Shown: piece after piece, positions 28,373 to 37,657 of the stretch
Numbering within the stretch: position 1 is the stretch's first letter
How the letters are laid out: the number at the start of each line of letters is the position of its first letter
From: Metalysinibacillus jejuensis
GTDB lineage: Bacteria > Bacillota > Bacilli > Bacillales_A > Planococcaceae
Reading direction: 5' to 3'
DNA: 64,000 nucleotides
Assembly (NCBI RefSeq): GCF_003057615.1
Contig: NZ_QAFW01000007.1
Span: forward strand, 23,408-87,407
The notes under the pieces: model-generated
Seen by the model: only the letters and a program-made list of their open reading frames with translations
Told to the model about the DNA's origin: nothing
The model's database searches: none
Translations under genes and position numbers: made by a program

Positions 28373-29380
28373 ATGAACCCGAAAAGATGGACGGCACTCA
28401 TTATTGCATTAGTACTTTTTGTTGTATCTATTGGTGTCAATACCGTAATATTTGCATTAAAAACGACGATTTCAGCTAATGCTGATGCGATTATTGAAGA
28501 GCAATCACAAAAAGCACCTACTAAAGTTATGCTAGCGGGCGATGCTAGTAAGAAAATTGCTTATCTAAAAGTTGATGGCACAATTCAAAATGTAGAAACA
28601 GGCGCTTTTGCCATAGGTTATAATCATAAAAACTTTTTAGCGCAACTTGAAGCTGTTAAAAATGATGACACTATTAAAGGTGTAGTATTGTACGTTAATT
28701 CACCAGGTGGTGGCGTTATTGAATCGGCTGAAATTCGTAAAAAAATTATTGAGATGAAAGAAGCGCGTGACATTCCGGTTTATGTAACGATGGGAGCAAT
28801 GGCCGCATCAGGTGGCTACTATATTTCTGCACCTGCAGATAAAATTTTTGCTATGCAAGAAACGATTACAGGTTCAATCGGTGTCATTATGCAAACAATT
28901 AATTATCAAGAACTAGCGAAAAAGATTGGCGTACGCTATGAAAACTTCCAGTCAGGTGAACATAAAGATATGTTAAGCCCAATGCGTCAAGTTACGCCAG
29001 AAGAACGCGCTATGATGCAAGAGATGATTAATGAATCATATGAGACATTCGTTGATATTATTGAAGAAGGTCGTGGCATGAAAGAAGCAGACGTGAAGAA
29101 AGTAGCCGATGGTCGTATTATGAGCGGTACACAAGCGATTAAAGCAGGTTTAGTTGATGAGATTGCAGATAGCGAACAAGTTATAAAAGCGATGCGTACA
29201 GATTTTGACTTGCAAGATGCACAAGTTATTGAGTTTACAGATCCCGCAACAAATTGGCGCTCATTATTTGGCATGAAAGCAGCGGAGGTTTTTGGACCGT
29301 CGCTAGAAGAGCGATTTATGATGAAAATGTTAACGAACCATAATACACCGCAAATGATGTACTTATACGGGGATAACTAA
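28373..29380 (+). CDS. sppA: Signal peptide peptidase SppA
   Basis: 335 residues, the B. subtilis length. An N-terminal membrane helix (~8-31) anchors an S49 protease domain on the outer face. Catalytic Ser is in GAMAASGGYYISAP (~150) and Lys in FQSGEHKDMLSPM (~200); YVNSPGGGV precedes. It degrades leftover signal peptides and, in B. subtilis, helps against lantibiotics. AAGGAGGAG ribosome binding site; follows thiI by 12 bases in the same run. Confidence 0.94.
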   Translation: MNPKRWTALIIALVLFVVSIGVNTVIFALKTTISANADAIIEEQSQKAPTKVMLAGDASKKIAYLKVDGTIQNVETGAFAIGYNHKNFLAQLEAVKNDDTIKGVVLYVNSPGGGVIESAEIRKKIIEMKEARDIPVYVTMGAMAASGGYYISAPADKIFAMQETITGSIGVIMQTINYQELAKKIGVRYENFQSGEHKDMLSPMRQVTPEERAMMQEMINESYETFVDIIEEGRGMKEADVKKVADGRIMSGTQAIKAGLVDEIADSEQVIKAMRTDFDLQDAQVIEFTDPATNWRSLFGMKAAEVFGPSLEERFMMKMLTNHNTPQMMYLYGDN

Positions 29381-29393
29381 AGGGGGGAGTACT

Positions 29394-29882
29394 ATGATAA
29401 ATGAAACAGACTTATCTTATGTTGAGGCACCGATGGTAGCACATGAACAATATGTAGCAAAAGAAGCAGGTTTTTGGATTCGCTTTTTTGCCTTCATCTT
29501 TGATAATCTCGTTATTACAGCCTTAATTGGTTTACTCGTAAATCCTGTATTTTATCTGTTAGGCTTATCATTTGATAGTAGTGCTTGGTATGCACCAATC
29601 ACAGTGTTATCTGCAATAGTATATTACGGTTATTTTGTAGGGATGACATTTGTGTTCCAGCAGACACTTGGTAAAATGGTTTTCGGTTTACGTGTGATCA
29701 AATTAGATGAGACGAAGCCTACGCTACTTGATATTTTATTCCGAGAGTGGATTGGCCGTTTCATTAGTAATTTTATACTTTTACTCTATGTATTCGTAGC
29801 TATTTTACCTAAACATCAAGGGCTACACGATTATTTTGCAGAGACGTATGTCATACATGAGGGCGTTTATACAAAGCAGTAA
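29394..29882 (+). CDS. yteJ: RDD-family membrane protein
   Basis: 162 residues. The RDD signature appears as AGFWIRFFAFIFDNLVI (~27-43), with about three membrane helices (FIFDNLVITALIGLLV, a second ~65-85 and a third near LLLYVFVAILP). The middle loop has the conserved QTLGKMVFGLRVI. Function unknown; some RDD proteins affect Na+/H+ antiport. AGGGGGG ribosome binding site, 13 bases after sppA, as sppA-yteJ in B. subtilis. Confidence 0.85.
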   Translation: MINETDLSYVEAPMVAHEQYVAKEAGFWIRFFAFIFDNLVITALIGLLVNPVFYLLGLSFDSSAWYAPITVLSAIVYYGYFVGMTFVFQQTLGKMVFGLRVIKLDETKPTLLDILFREWIGRFISNFILLLYVFVAILPKHQGLHDYFAETYVIHEGVYTKQ

Positions 29883-29955
29883 GACGATGCTTTGTAAGCG
29901 TCAAAGCTTCTATGATGTGATATGATAAAAAAACAGAATGAAGGAGGTCATTATA

Positions 29956-30459
29956 ATGGCGAAAATTACATTTAAAAATAACCCTGTAACACTTTTAGGC
30001 AATGAGGTAAAGGTAGGGGAGCAAGCACCTGATTTTACAGTATTAGCGAATGATTTATCTCCAGTGACATTAGCAGATTCACAAGGTAAAGTACGTTTAA
30101 TTAGTGTAGTACCTTCTTTAGATACAGGCGTTTGTGATGCACAAACACGTAAGTTTAACGAAGCGGCAGCAGAACTTGGTGACAATGTAATCATTTATAC
30201 AGTATCTGTTGACTTACCATTTGCGCAAAAGCGTTGGTGCGGTGCAGCGGGTATCGATGCTGTACAAACCGTTTCAGATCACCGCGATTTATCATTTGGT
30301 AAAGCATATGGTGTAGCAATCGAAGAATTACGTTTATTAGCACGTGCTGTGTTTGTTGTTGATACGCAAGGCAAAGTAACGTATGCCGAATATGTAAAAG
30401 AAGCGACAGACCATCCAAATTACGATGCTGCAATTGAAGCAGTGAAAGCTTTAGCATAA
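29956..30459 (+). CDS. tpx: Thiol peroxidase
   Basis: 167 residues, equal to B. subtilis Tpx. Atypical 2-Cys peroxiredoxin: peroxidatic Cys in [15 protein letters not shown] (~60) and resolving Cys in KRWCGAAG (~94). It reduces H2O2 and alkyl peroxides with thioredoxin in the cytoplasm. The start is ATG 29956, eight bases after AAGGAGG. An upstream in-frame ATG at 29938 lies before that site and is not used. Confidence 0.96.
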   Translation: MAKITFKNNPVTLLGNEVKVGEQAPDFTVLANDLSPVTLADSQGKVRLISVVPSLDTGVCDAQTRKFNEAAAELGDNVIIYTVSVDLPFAQKRWCGAAGIDAVQTVSDHRDLSFGKAYGVAIEELRLLARAVFVVDTQGKVTYAEYVKEATDHPNYDAAIEAVKALA

Positions 30460-30465
30460 AATTTT

Positions 30466-30503
30466 AGCTGTTTAGCGGCAATAAGCTAAACAGCTTTATT
30501 TTT
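30466..30503 (+). terminator. Terminator after tpx
   Basis: An 11-bp stem AGCTGTTTAGC/GCTAAACAGCT with an 8-nt loop, then a T-rich tract. Confidence 0.85.
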
Positions 30504-30520
30504 TGAAAGGACGTTGACGC

Positions 30521-31435
30521 ATGGAAACGATGGAACGATTATTTGCTGCGATTAATGATAGAGCGGAGCATTTTACTACGCAAGATATGAGTTATTTAGA
30601 AGGTGTGCTAGCGGCGTTAGACGAGGCATTAGAAGGCAAGCAAGCTTTACCGATAGCACAAGCAACGAAGGATGATATTAGAAAAGCTGTGCAGATTGCC
30701 GTCTTGAAGGGGATGCGTAAATCAGCGCAACCGAACCATCAAATGACACCTGATACATTAGGCTTTCTCGTTGGTTATTTAGTAGAGCAATTTTTCCCGC
30801 AGTCAGAAAAAATTACAGTGCTTGACTTAGCTTTAGGCACAGGGAATTTATTATTTACCATTATGAATATGGTTGATCGCGTAGAAGCTACTGGCATTGA
30901 AATAGATGAACTACTCATCCATTTAGCGTCAGCTACGGCAGAACTACTTGAACACCCCGTTACATTGTATCGTCAAGATGCGCTAGAAAAACTGTTAGTA
31001 GCTCCTGTAGATGCGGTTGTCTGTGATTTACCTGTTGGTTATTATCCAAATGAAGAAGTAGCGCTTGATTATGAGCTATGTGCACCAGAAGGTATGAGCT
31101 ATGCCCATCATTTATTTATCGAACAAGCGATGAATTATGTAAAAGAGGGCGGCTATGCGTTCTTTTTAATCCCTGCCACATTATTTGAGTCAGAACAAGC
31201 AGCACAGCTGCATAAATATATAAAGTCTCACGCATGGATACAGGCGGTTATTCAGTTGCCTGATGGTATGTTTACGAGCCGTGCACATGAAAAAAGTTTG
31301 TTGATTTTACAAAAGCAACATGCAGAGATGCGTGCACCTAAAGAGGTGTTGTTAGCTAAAGTGCCGAGTTTACAAAATAAAAATGCCCTTAGCCTATTCT
31401 TCGAAAAAGTGAAGATTTGGCAAGAGCAAAAGTAA
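30521..31435 (+). CDS. ytxK: YtxK-like class I SAM methyltransferase (N6-adenine methylase family)
   Basis: 304 residues. A helical N-terminal part (~1-90) precedes a Rossmann methyltransferase: motif I VLDLALGTGNLLFTI (~106-120), ATGIEIDE and motif IV-like VCDLPVGYYP (~166-175). The (D/N)PPY catalytic motif of real N6-adenine methylases is replaced by DLPVGYY, so the substrate may not be DNA adenine. Target unknown. In B. subtilis tpx-ytxK is followed by ackA; here a usp gene follows. Confidence 0.82.
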   Translation: METMERLFAAINDRAEHFTTQDMSYLEGVLAALDEALEGKQALPIAQATKDDIRKAVQIAVLKGMRKSAQPNHQMTPDTLGFLVGYLVEQFFPQSEKITVLDLALGTGNLLFTIMNMVDRVEATGIEIDELLIHLASATAELLEHPVTLYRQDALEKLLVAPVDAVVCDLPVGYYPNEEVALDYELCAPEGMSYAHHLFIEQAMNYVKEGGYAFFLIPATLFESEQAAQLHKYIKSHAWIQAVIQLPDGMFTSRAHEKSLLILQKQHAEMRAPKEVLLAKVPSLQNKNALSLFFEKVKIWQEQK

Positions 31436-31463
31436 AAAGGATGTGCCGCGGCACATCCTTTTT
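31434..31463. terminator. Bidirectional terminator between ytxK and usp
   Basis: A perfect 30-bp palindrome (AAAAAGGATGTGCCG and its complement), so the real loop forms from the central GC bases. A- and T-runs flank both sides. Confidence 0.85.
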
Positions 31464-31468
31464 ATGTA

Positions 31469-31918
31469 TTACTTTTCAGGCGTACGGATTACAAGTACGT
31501 CACATTTCGCAGAGCGAACGATTGCTTCAGATACTGAACCAATTAAAAAGCGTTCAACAGCGTTAAGACCTGTTGCACCACAGATAATTAAATCTGCTTC
31601 TACTAAGTTTGAAAGTTCTTTCGTGATGATATTTTTAGGCGCACCATATTCAACGATTAAGTTAACTTGGTCTACACCTTCAGCAGCAGCTTCTTCTTTA
31701 TAGCCAGCAAGAAGTTTGTCTGAATTTTCTTTTGCACGTTGAGCGATTGAACGGTCATATGCTTCAACTGCTGCAAAAGAACGTGTGTCAATAACGTTAA
31801 CAAGGTGAATTGTAGAACCTGGGTTACGTTTTGCCACATCGATTGATTTACGGAATGCGTAGTGAGCTTCAGGAGATCCATCAACTGCAACTACAATGTT
31901 TTGATAATTATTAGCCAT
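31469..31918 (-). CDS. Universal stress protein, UspA family (first copy)
   Basis: 149 residues, one Usp domain. Begins IVVAVDGSPEAHYAFRKS and has the ATP-binding loop GATGLNAVERFLIGSVSE (G-2x-G-9x-G-S type), so it is probably an ATP-binding Usp. AGGAGG upstream. It is downstream of a second copy on the same strand, with a 123-base gap. Very likely produced by duplication; roles in stress or metabolic regulation are inferred from the family. Confidence 0.9.
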   Translation of the reverse strand: MANNYQNIVVAVDGSPEAHYAFRKSIDVAKRNPGSTIHLVNVIDTRSFAAVEAYDRSIAQRAKENSDKLLAGYKEEAAAEGVDQVNLIVEYGAPKNIITKELSNLVEADLIICGATGLNAVERFLIGSVSEAIVRSAKCDVLVIRTPEK

Positions 31919-32041
31919 TAAAATTACCTCCTCTATGTTTATACCTTGATTATACCAAATGATTCGTTAAAGGAAATAGTCCTGTCAGAAAATTTTTAAA
32001 AAAACACTAATAATGCATCGAAAGTGTCATAACTTTGTTCG

Positions 32042-32464
32042 TTAATTGCGCACAATGAGAACATCACAAGGAGCATAGCGAACGATTGCCTCTGATACTG
32101 ACCCGAACCACAGACGTTCTACAGCATTCATTCCTGTAGCGCCACAAATAATTAAGTCTGCTTCAAAAGTTAGTGCTACTTTTTTAGGAATACAATGCTT
32201 TGGTGCGCCGTACTCCAAAGCAACAGTAACATTAGATAAGCCTTCATTTACAGCTTTCATTTTATAATCTGCTAAAACGAGTAAGGCTTTTTCTTGGATG
32301 TTTTGTAAGTACAGTTCAATCGCCGCATTTTGTTTTGTATCAATGGCATGGACGATGTGTAAAGCAGCATCATTACGTTTAGCGATAGCTACTGCTTTAT
32401 CTAAAGCGCGATCGGCAGCTGATGAACCGTCAACTGCAACGATAATTTTATGATAACTTTGCAT
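32042..32464 (-). CDS. Universal stress protein, UspA family (second copy)
   Basis: 140 residues, same architecture as its neighbour: IIVAVDGSSAADRALDKA and GATGMNAVERLWFGSVSE. The C-termini of the two copies are nearly identical (SVSEAIVR, CDVL) while the middles differ, as in an older tandem duplication. AAAGGAGG ribosome binding site. No clear terminator is seen before the next copy, so co-transcription is possible. Confidence 0.9.
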   Translation of the reverse strand: MQSYHKIIVAVDGSSAADRALDKAVAIAKRNDAALHIVHAIDTKQNAAIELYLQNIQEKALLVLADYKMKAVNEGLSNVTVALEYGAPKHCIPKKVALTFEADLIICGATGMNAVERLWFGSVSEAIVRYAPCDVLIVRN

Positions 32465-32621
32465 AGGAAGAGCCTCCTTTATATTTACTAGTAGTATAGC
32501 AAATTATTGCTTTCAAAAAATGAGGAAGAATTTTCAGAAAAAATTTGCTAAAATAGAGAAGTAGCTTATAACCTCTTGTCACAGTGTGTAGACAAGTATG
32601 TTAAGGAAGGGAGAAAAGAAA

Positions 32622-33740
32622 ATGAAAATTGGTGTTCCTAAGGAATTAAAAAATAATGAAAATCGTGTGGCGATGACGCCGGCTGGTGTCGTGACACTTG
32701 TATCAAATGGACATGAGGTTTATATCGAAACGAATGCGGGGCTTGGCTCAGGCTTTAAAGATGAGGACTATAAAGAAGCGGGTGCACATATCGTAGCCAC
32801 AGCTAAAGAAGCATGGGCACACGAAATGATTTTAAAAGTTAAAGAACCAATCGAAAGTGAGTATGACTATTTCTTTGAAGGTCAAATTTTATTCACGTAC
32901 TTACATTTAGCAGCAGAACCGAAGCTAACGCAAACATTATTAGATAAAAAAGTAGTAGGCATTGCATATGAGACGGTACAATTGCCAAACAATACTTTAC
33001 CGCTACTTACACCGATGAGCGAGGTTGCAGGTAAAATGGCAACGCAAATTGGCGCACAATTTTTAGAAAATATTCACGGGGGCCGTGGTATTTTATTAGG
33101 TGGTGTTTCAGGTGTACAGCGTGGTCGCGTAACGGTTATTGGTGGCGGGATTGCAGGTACAAATGCCGTTAAGACAGCTGTAGGTATGGGTGCGGACGTA
33201 ACAGTGCTTGATTTAAACCCAGAGCGTTTACGTCAGTTAGAAGACGTATTTGGTCGCGAAGTACAAACGTTAATGTCTAATCCTTACAATATTGCAGAGT
33301 CCGTTAAGCGCTCAGATTTAGTAGTTGGCGCCGTACTAATCCCTGGTGCCCGTGCACCAAAATTAGTAACGGAAGCAATGGTTAAGGAAATGCAGGAAGG
33401 TTCAGTAGTAATTGATATTGCGATTGACCAAGGTGGTATTTTTGAAACATCAGACCGCGTAACAACACATGATGAGCCAACGTATGTCAAACATGGTGTT
33501 GTACACTACGCAGTAGCTAATATGCCTGGCGCAGTGCCACGTACATCAACTGTAGCTTTAACAAACAATACGGTAATGTATGCACTTCAAATTGCAAACA
33601 AGGGCTTTAAAAAGGCTTGCTTGGACAATGAAGCGTTACGTAAAGGGATTAATACATTAGCGGGGCATGTTGTGTTTAAGGGTGTAGCTGATGCGTTTGA
33701 ATTACCGTGTGCAGACGTGATGACATTATTAAATGATTGA
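32622..33740 (+). CDS. ald: Alanine dehydrogenase
   Basis: 372 residues (B. subtilis Ald 378). Begins [20 protein letters not shown], with substrate-site Arg and Lys, catalytic His in TYLHLAAEP (~95) and NAD motif [20 protein letters not shown] (~171-190). It interconverts alanine with pyruvate and ammonia for use of alanine, including in sporulation or germination media. The start is the ATG eight bases after AAGGAAGGGAG; an earlier in-frame ATG precedes this site. Single-gene unit. Confidence 0.96.
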   Translation: MKIGVPKELKNNENRVAMTPAGVVTLVSNGHEVYIETNAGLGSGFKDEDYKEAGAHIVATAKEAWAHEMILKVKEPIESEYDYFFEGQILFTYLHLAAEPKLTQTLLDKKVVGIAYETVQLPNNTLPLLTPMSEVAGKMATQIGAQFLENIHGGRGILLGGVSGVQRGRVTVIGGGIAGTNAVKTAVGMGADVTVLDLNPERLRQLEDVFGREVQTLMSNPYNIAESVKRSDLVVGAVLIPGARAPKLVTEAMVKEMQEGSVVIDIAIDQGGIFETSDRVTTHDEPTYVKHGVVHYAVANMPGAVPRTSTVALTNNTVMYALQIANKGFKKACLDNEALRKGINTLAGHVVFKGVADAFELPCADVMTLLND

Positions 33741-33775
33741 TGGAAAGAAGCATAGCTATAACTAGTTTAGCGTCG

Positions 33776-33810
33776 AAAAAGAGAACTTGAGCGCGCTCAA
33801 GTTCTCTTTT
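33776..33810. terminator. Bidirectional terminator between ald and the M24 peptidase
   Basis: A stem of about 15 bp (AGAGAACTTGAGC.../...GCTCAAGTTCTCT) with A- and T-runs. Confidence 0.85.
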
Positions 33811-33864
33811 GTCATGTATAAAATTAATATCTTTTTAAGTTAATGATAGTTCATTTACTGCTTG

Positions 33865-34941
33865 TTAGACGATTGTAAGTTGTTTAGGGAATTTTGTTAA
33901 TACTTCTACACCTGTTGCAGTAACTACGACGTCATCTTCAATACGAACGCCTGTCACATCCCCTTTATAAATACCTGGTTCAATAGTAAAGACCATATTT
34001 TCTTCCAATTGCATCGTATTCGAACCGCTAATATCAGGGAACTCATGGACAGAAATACCAAGACCATGGCCTAGACGGTGAGGGAAGAAATCGCCATAAC
34101 CTGCATTAGCAATAATAGTGCGTGCTGTTTGATCAAGGTGAGCTGCAGTTACGCCAGGCTTAATTTCAGCGATGGCTTTTTCGTTAGCCGCAAGTACCGT
34201 CGCATAAATATCTTTTTGCGCTTCATTTGGCTCGCCAAAAGCGACAGTACGTGTAATATCTGAACAATAACCTTCATAGATAACGCCAAGGTCAAATAAC
34301 ACCATATCCCCTTTCTGCACTTTATTATGCCCCGGGATGCCATGAGGAGAAGCAGAATTTGTACCTGTTAGTACCATCGTGCTAAATGACATTTCATAGC
34401 CTTTGTTTTTAACCGCTGCTTCAATCTCTCCTAAAATTTCTAATTCTGTTTTGCCTTCAGCGATGGCTTCAACACCGACTTGTACAGCAAAATCGGCAAG
34501 CTTAGCTGCTTGACGTAATTTTTCTAACTCGTCGTGGCTTTTGATAACGCGTAAATGGTTCATTTTATCATCAAAGCTCGTAATGGCTTGTGCAGTAAAA
34601 TGTGAGACTAAGTTTTCATAACGCGCTACGTTTAAATGATGTTTTTCAATAGCGATAGTTTGGACACCACGCGCTTTTAAAGCTTGTGCTAATACATCCA
34701 TTGAATTTTGAGTGTCGTAATAACCTATAACATTGTCAAAGTTCGAGGCACGTTTAGCGTCTGGTACTTCCATTTGCGGACAGATGATAAGAGGTTCGCC
34801 TTCTTTGAAGTAAACGGTTGCTAATAAACGTTCGTGTGGGTCGCTGTCAAAGCCTGTTAAATAAAAAACATTTTCAGGCGTAGTGATAATAGCCGCATCT
34901 GTTTGCTGTTGTTGTAAATAAGTTTGAATGTTAAGTTGCAT
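33865..34941 (-). CDS. M24-family Xaa-Pro peptidase
   Basis: 358 residues. A creatinase-like N-terminal domain (~1-125) and a pita-bread catalytic domain. The five metal ligands are present: Asp in LFDLGVIYEG, Asp in YCSDITRTVAFG, His in GHGLGISVHEFP, Glu in FTIEPGIY and Glu in RIEDDVVV. It should cut Xaa-Pro bonds of cytoplasmic peptides (prolidase or aminopeptidase P). Which of the several Bacillus paralogues it matches is not certain. It is divergent from ytkL. Confidence 0.88.
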   Translation of the reverse strand: MQLNIQTYLQQQQTDAAIITTPENVFYLTGFDSDPHERLLATVYFKEGEPLIICPQMEVPDAKRASNFDNVIGYYDTQNSMDVLAQALKARGVQTIAIEKHHLNVARYENLVSHFTAQAITSFDDKMNHLRVIKSHDELEKLRQAAKLADFAVQVGVEAIAEGKTELEILGEIEAAVKNKGYEMSFSTMVLTGTNSASPHGIPGHNKVQKGDMVLFDLGVIYEGYCSDITRTVAFGEPNEAQKDIYATVLAANEKAIAEIKPGVTAAHLDQTARTIIANAGYGDFFPHRLGHGLGISVHEFPDISGSNTMQLEENMVFTIEPGIYKGDVTGVRIEDDVVVTATGVEVLTKFPKQLTIV

Positions 34942-35053
34942 GAAAAAACCTCCTGATGAAATATACTACATATACAAGGATAGCAAAAATAGAAGGATTT
35001 TTGCGAAAAATAACGAATATAAGGGTATAGGATACATTGAGGAGGAATAGCTT

Positions 35054-35734
35054 ATGCAAATTACGTATCATGGACATTCTGTAGTAAAAATTGTAACAAA
35101 CGGTAAGACCATTCTTATTGATCCTTTCATTACAGGTAACGAACTTTGTGATTTACAAGTGGCGCAAGAAAAGCCGGACTATATTTTAATCACACACGGT
35201 CATAACGATCATGTAGGTGATACCGTGCAGCTCGCTAAACAAAGTGGTGCTACAGTTGTAGGCTCTCATGAATTAGCTACTTGGCTAGGGGCGCAAGGAT
35301 TAACGACACATGGTATGAATATCGGTGGTGCCAAGGACTTTGATTTTGGTAAGGTGACATATACCCAAGCCTTCCATAGCTCATCTTATATTACAGAAAA
35401 CAACGATATTATTTATATGGGAATGCCAATGGGAATTGTGCTTGAAATCGAAGGAGTAACCATTTATCATGCAGGCGATACGGCTTTATTTAGTGATATG
35501 AAACTGATTGCTAATAAGCATGCGATTGATGTAGCTTTCTTACCAATTGGAGATAATTTTACGATGGGAATTGAAGATGCTGCACTTGCTGTGAAGTGGC
35601 TACAACCTAAAACCGTCGTACCTATTCATTTTAATACTTTCCCACCTATCCAACAAAATCCACAGCAATTTGCCGATTTAGTGCAAGATGCAAATGTACA
35701 AATCGTACAACCAGGCGGTACTGTTACATTTTAA
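35054..35734 (+). CDS. ytkL: YtkL-like metal-dependent hydrolase, MBL fold (UPF0173)
   Basis: 226 residues (B. subtilis YtkL 227). Metallo-beta-lactamase fold with the metal motif [10 protein letters not shown] (~54-63), further His in HSSSY, Asp in YHAGDTALF and final His in VPIHFNTFP. All ligands for a two-metal centre are present. Substrate unknown. GGAGG ribosome binding site. Confidence 0.9.
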   Translation: MQITYHGHSVVKIVTNGKTILIDPFITGNELCDLQVAQEKPDYILITHGHNDHVGDTVQLAKQSGATVVGSHELATWLGAQGLTTHGMNIGGAKDFDFGKVTYTQAFHSSSYITENNDIIYMGMPMGIVLEIEGVTIYHAGDTALFSDMKLIANKHAIDVAFLPIGDNFTMGIEDAALAVKWLQPKTVVPIHFNTFPPIQQNPQQFADLVQDANVQIVQPGGTVTF

Positions 35735-35741
35735 AAAAGTG

Positions 35742-35780
35742 AAAAACATCTTCTGTTTCATTGAGATAGAAGGTGTTTTT
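35742..35780 (+). terminator. Terminator after ytkL
   Basis: A 13-bp stem AAAAACATCTTCT/AGAAGGTGTTTTT with wobble pairs and a T-run. Confidence 0.8.
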
Positions 35781-35912
35781 GTAGTTATGGCAATGATTAA
35801 AGATAAAGTAACAAAACTGTTATAGCACGCTAGCAAAGAATTGTACTACAAATCTAGCACAAATATGGTACACTGAAGGCATAGAAAAACAGCTAGAGAA
35901 ACAGGTGATAAT

Positions 35913-37220
35913 ATGTCCACAAAACATGAGAAAATTTTGCGTTATATCGAGTCTTTACCCGTAGGTGATAAAATTTCTGTTCGTCAAATTGCTAAGGAAA
36001 TGGCAGTGAGTGAAGGGACAGCTTATCGTGCGATTAAAGAGGCTGAAAATCGCCGTCTCGTAAGTTCCATCGAACGCGTAGGAACGATACGTATCGAAAA
36101 AAAGAAAAAAGAAAATATTGAGCGACTAACATTTGCTGAAATCGTTAATATTATCGATGGGCAAGTATTAGGCGGTAAAGGCGGCCTACATAAAACCTTA
36201 ACGAAGTTTGTTATCGGTGCTATGCAGCTAGAAGATATGATGCGTTATACGGATGCTGGCAGTTTGCTTATTGTAGGTAACCGTTTTAAAGCACATGAAA
36301 ATGCGCTGACAGCGGGGGCTGCAGTATTAATTACTGGTGGCTTTGATACGACAGAGGAAAATAAAAAATTGGCGGATGATTTAGAGTTGCCAATTATTAC
36401 GACAAGCTATGATACTTTTACCGTCGCAACGATGATTAACCGTGCGATTTATGACCAACTTATTAAAAAAGATATTTTATTTATCGAGGATATTTACGTC
36501 CCGATTGATGAAACAAAAGTATTGCAAACATCGCAAACGTTAGCAGATTTCAAACGTGAAAATGAACGTACGACACATGGTGCTTATCCGGTAGTGACGA
36601 CTAAAAAAAAATTGGTAGGGATGATTACCGTAAAAGACGTCATTGGTCGACCAGAAGAAGAGCTTATTGAGAAAGTAATGACGAAAAATCCAATCGCTGG
36701 ATCAATGAAAATGAGTGTAGCGTCAGCGAGTCATTTAATGATTTGGGAAGGCATTGATTTACTGCCTGTAGTAGATGATGATAATGTGCTACAAGGTGTA
36801 ATTAGTCGTCAAGACGTATTAAAAGCGCTTCAGCTAGCGCAACGTCAGCCACAACAAGGCGAAACGATTGATGATTTAATTAAAAATGAGATTAAAGTGT
36901 TAAGCGATGAAGCGCTACAAGTCGAGTTTAAAGTAACCCCGCAAATGACCAATCAATTTGGCGCTATTTCGTACGGTGCATTTACAACCTTACTAACCGA
37001 GGCAGGAGCATTTGCTTTAAAGCGTCGTAAACGCGGTGATGCTGTAGCAGAAAATATGACAATTTACTTTATGAAGCCTGTGCAAATGGACAGCATTTTA
37101 ACGGTGAAGCCCGTTATCTTAGATATGAGCCGAAAATTTGTTAAAATGGACTTTGAAGTGTATAACCAAACGACATTAGTAGGTAAGGCGATGATTACTT
37201 TCCAACTACTGGAGCGATAA
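35913..37220 (+). CDS. ytoI: YtoI-like HTH-DRTGG-CBS-hotdog protein
   Basis: 435 residues (B. subtilis YtoI 439). A DeoR/GntR-like helix-turn-helix (ISVRQIAKEMAVSEGTAYRA, ~22-41) is followed by a DRTGG domain (~70-185), a CBS pair (~195-310; GAYPVVTTKKKLVGMITVKD, GIDLLPVVDDDNVLQGVISR) and a C-terminal hotdog thioesterase-like domain (~320-430). The combination suggests a nucleotide-sensing regulator linked to acyl-CoA metabolism, but no function is known. It may bind DNA. TTGTAC/TATGGT with 17 bases between may be its promoter (from about 35842). Confidence 0.87.
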   Translation: MSTKHEKILRYIESLPVGDKISVRQIAKEMAVSEGTAYRAIKEAENRRLVSSIERVGTIRIEKKKKENIERLTFAEIVNIIDGQVLGGKGGLHKTLTKFVIGAMQLEDMMRYTDAGSLLIVGNRFKAHENALTAGAAVLITGGFDTTEENKKLADDLELPIITTSYDTFTVATMINRAIYDQLIKKDILFIEDIYVPIDETKVLQTSQTLADFKRENERTTHGAYPVVTTKKKLVGMITVKDVIGRPEEELIEKVMTKNPIAGSMKMSVASASHLMIWEGIDLLPVVDDDNVLQGVISRQDVLKALQLAQRQPQQGETIDDLIKNEIKVLSDEALQVEFKVTPQMTNQFGAISYGAFTTLLTEAGAFALKRRKRGDAVAENMTIYFMKPVQMDSILTVKPVILDMSRKFVKMDFEVYNQTTLVGKAMITFQLLER

Positions 37221-37257
37221 AAAAAGAGTGTAGCATGCTACACTCCCTTTATTTTTT
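37221..37257. terminator. Bidirectional terminator between ytoI and ytpI
   Basis: A perfect 20-bp palindrome GAGTGTAGCA/TGCTACACTC (37226-37245) flanked by A- and T-rich tracts. Confidence 0.8.
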
Positions 37258-37563
37258 ATTAAGCGCATGTTCCTCTTCAACGAATTGGCCATAGTGCTTC
37301 GCGCGTTTATAGTGTTCGAACCCTGTGCCAAACCCAACAAGTAAAAAGACAGCCGCTACTACGAAAGTAAGCGTATCAGGAAATAGCAGTGCAGAGTTAA
37401 GCCCAAATAGTACGATAAAGGCGGCGAGTGCAACGCCAGCTTTACTTTTATACCATTTTTTTGCTATAGGTAAAGAAGAGCGGAATTGCTTCGTTTTAAA
37501 ATAAAAGTAGGCAACAAATGCCAATACAATTAACACGACAAATATAATATTAAGCGCATTCAA
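37249..37563 (-). CDS. ytpI: YtpI family small membrane protein
   Basis: 104 residues with three hydrophobic segments: ~5-23, ~45-62 and ~67-83, and a charged tail ending in a Lys-rich end. Matches the YtpI family in length and place (ytoI-ytpI-nrnA). Function unknown. AGGAGG lies upstream on the minus strand. Confidence 0.8.
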   Translation of the reverse strand: MNALNIIFVVLIVLAFVAYFYFKTKQFRSSLPIAKKWYKSKAGVALAAFIVLFGLNSALLFPDTLTFVVAAVFLLVGFGTGFEHYKRAKHYGQFVEEEHALNKK

Positions 37564-37657
37564 TATGTGAAACCTCCTAGCTTATTGCTGACATTATTGT
37601 AACGATTTTTGAGCAAAAAGGCTAATGGATTTTACGAAGCGCAAGGAGGAAGCCATT

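Noticed and set aside
29938..29955. Upstream ATG for tpx
   Set aside because: It lies before the AAGGAGG that serves the ATG at 29956. The 167-residue form equals the family length.
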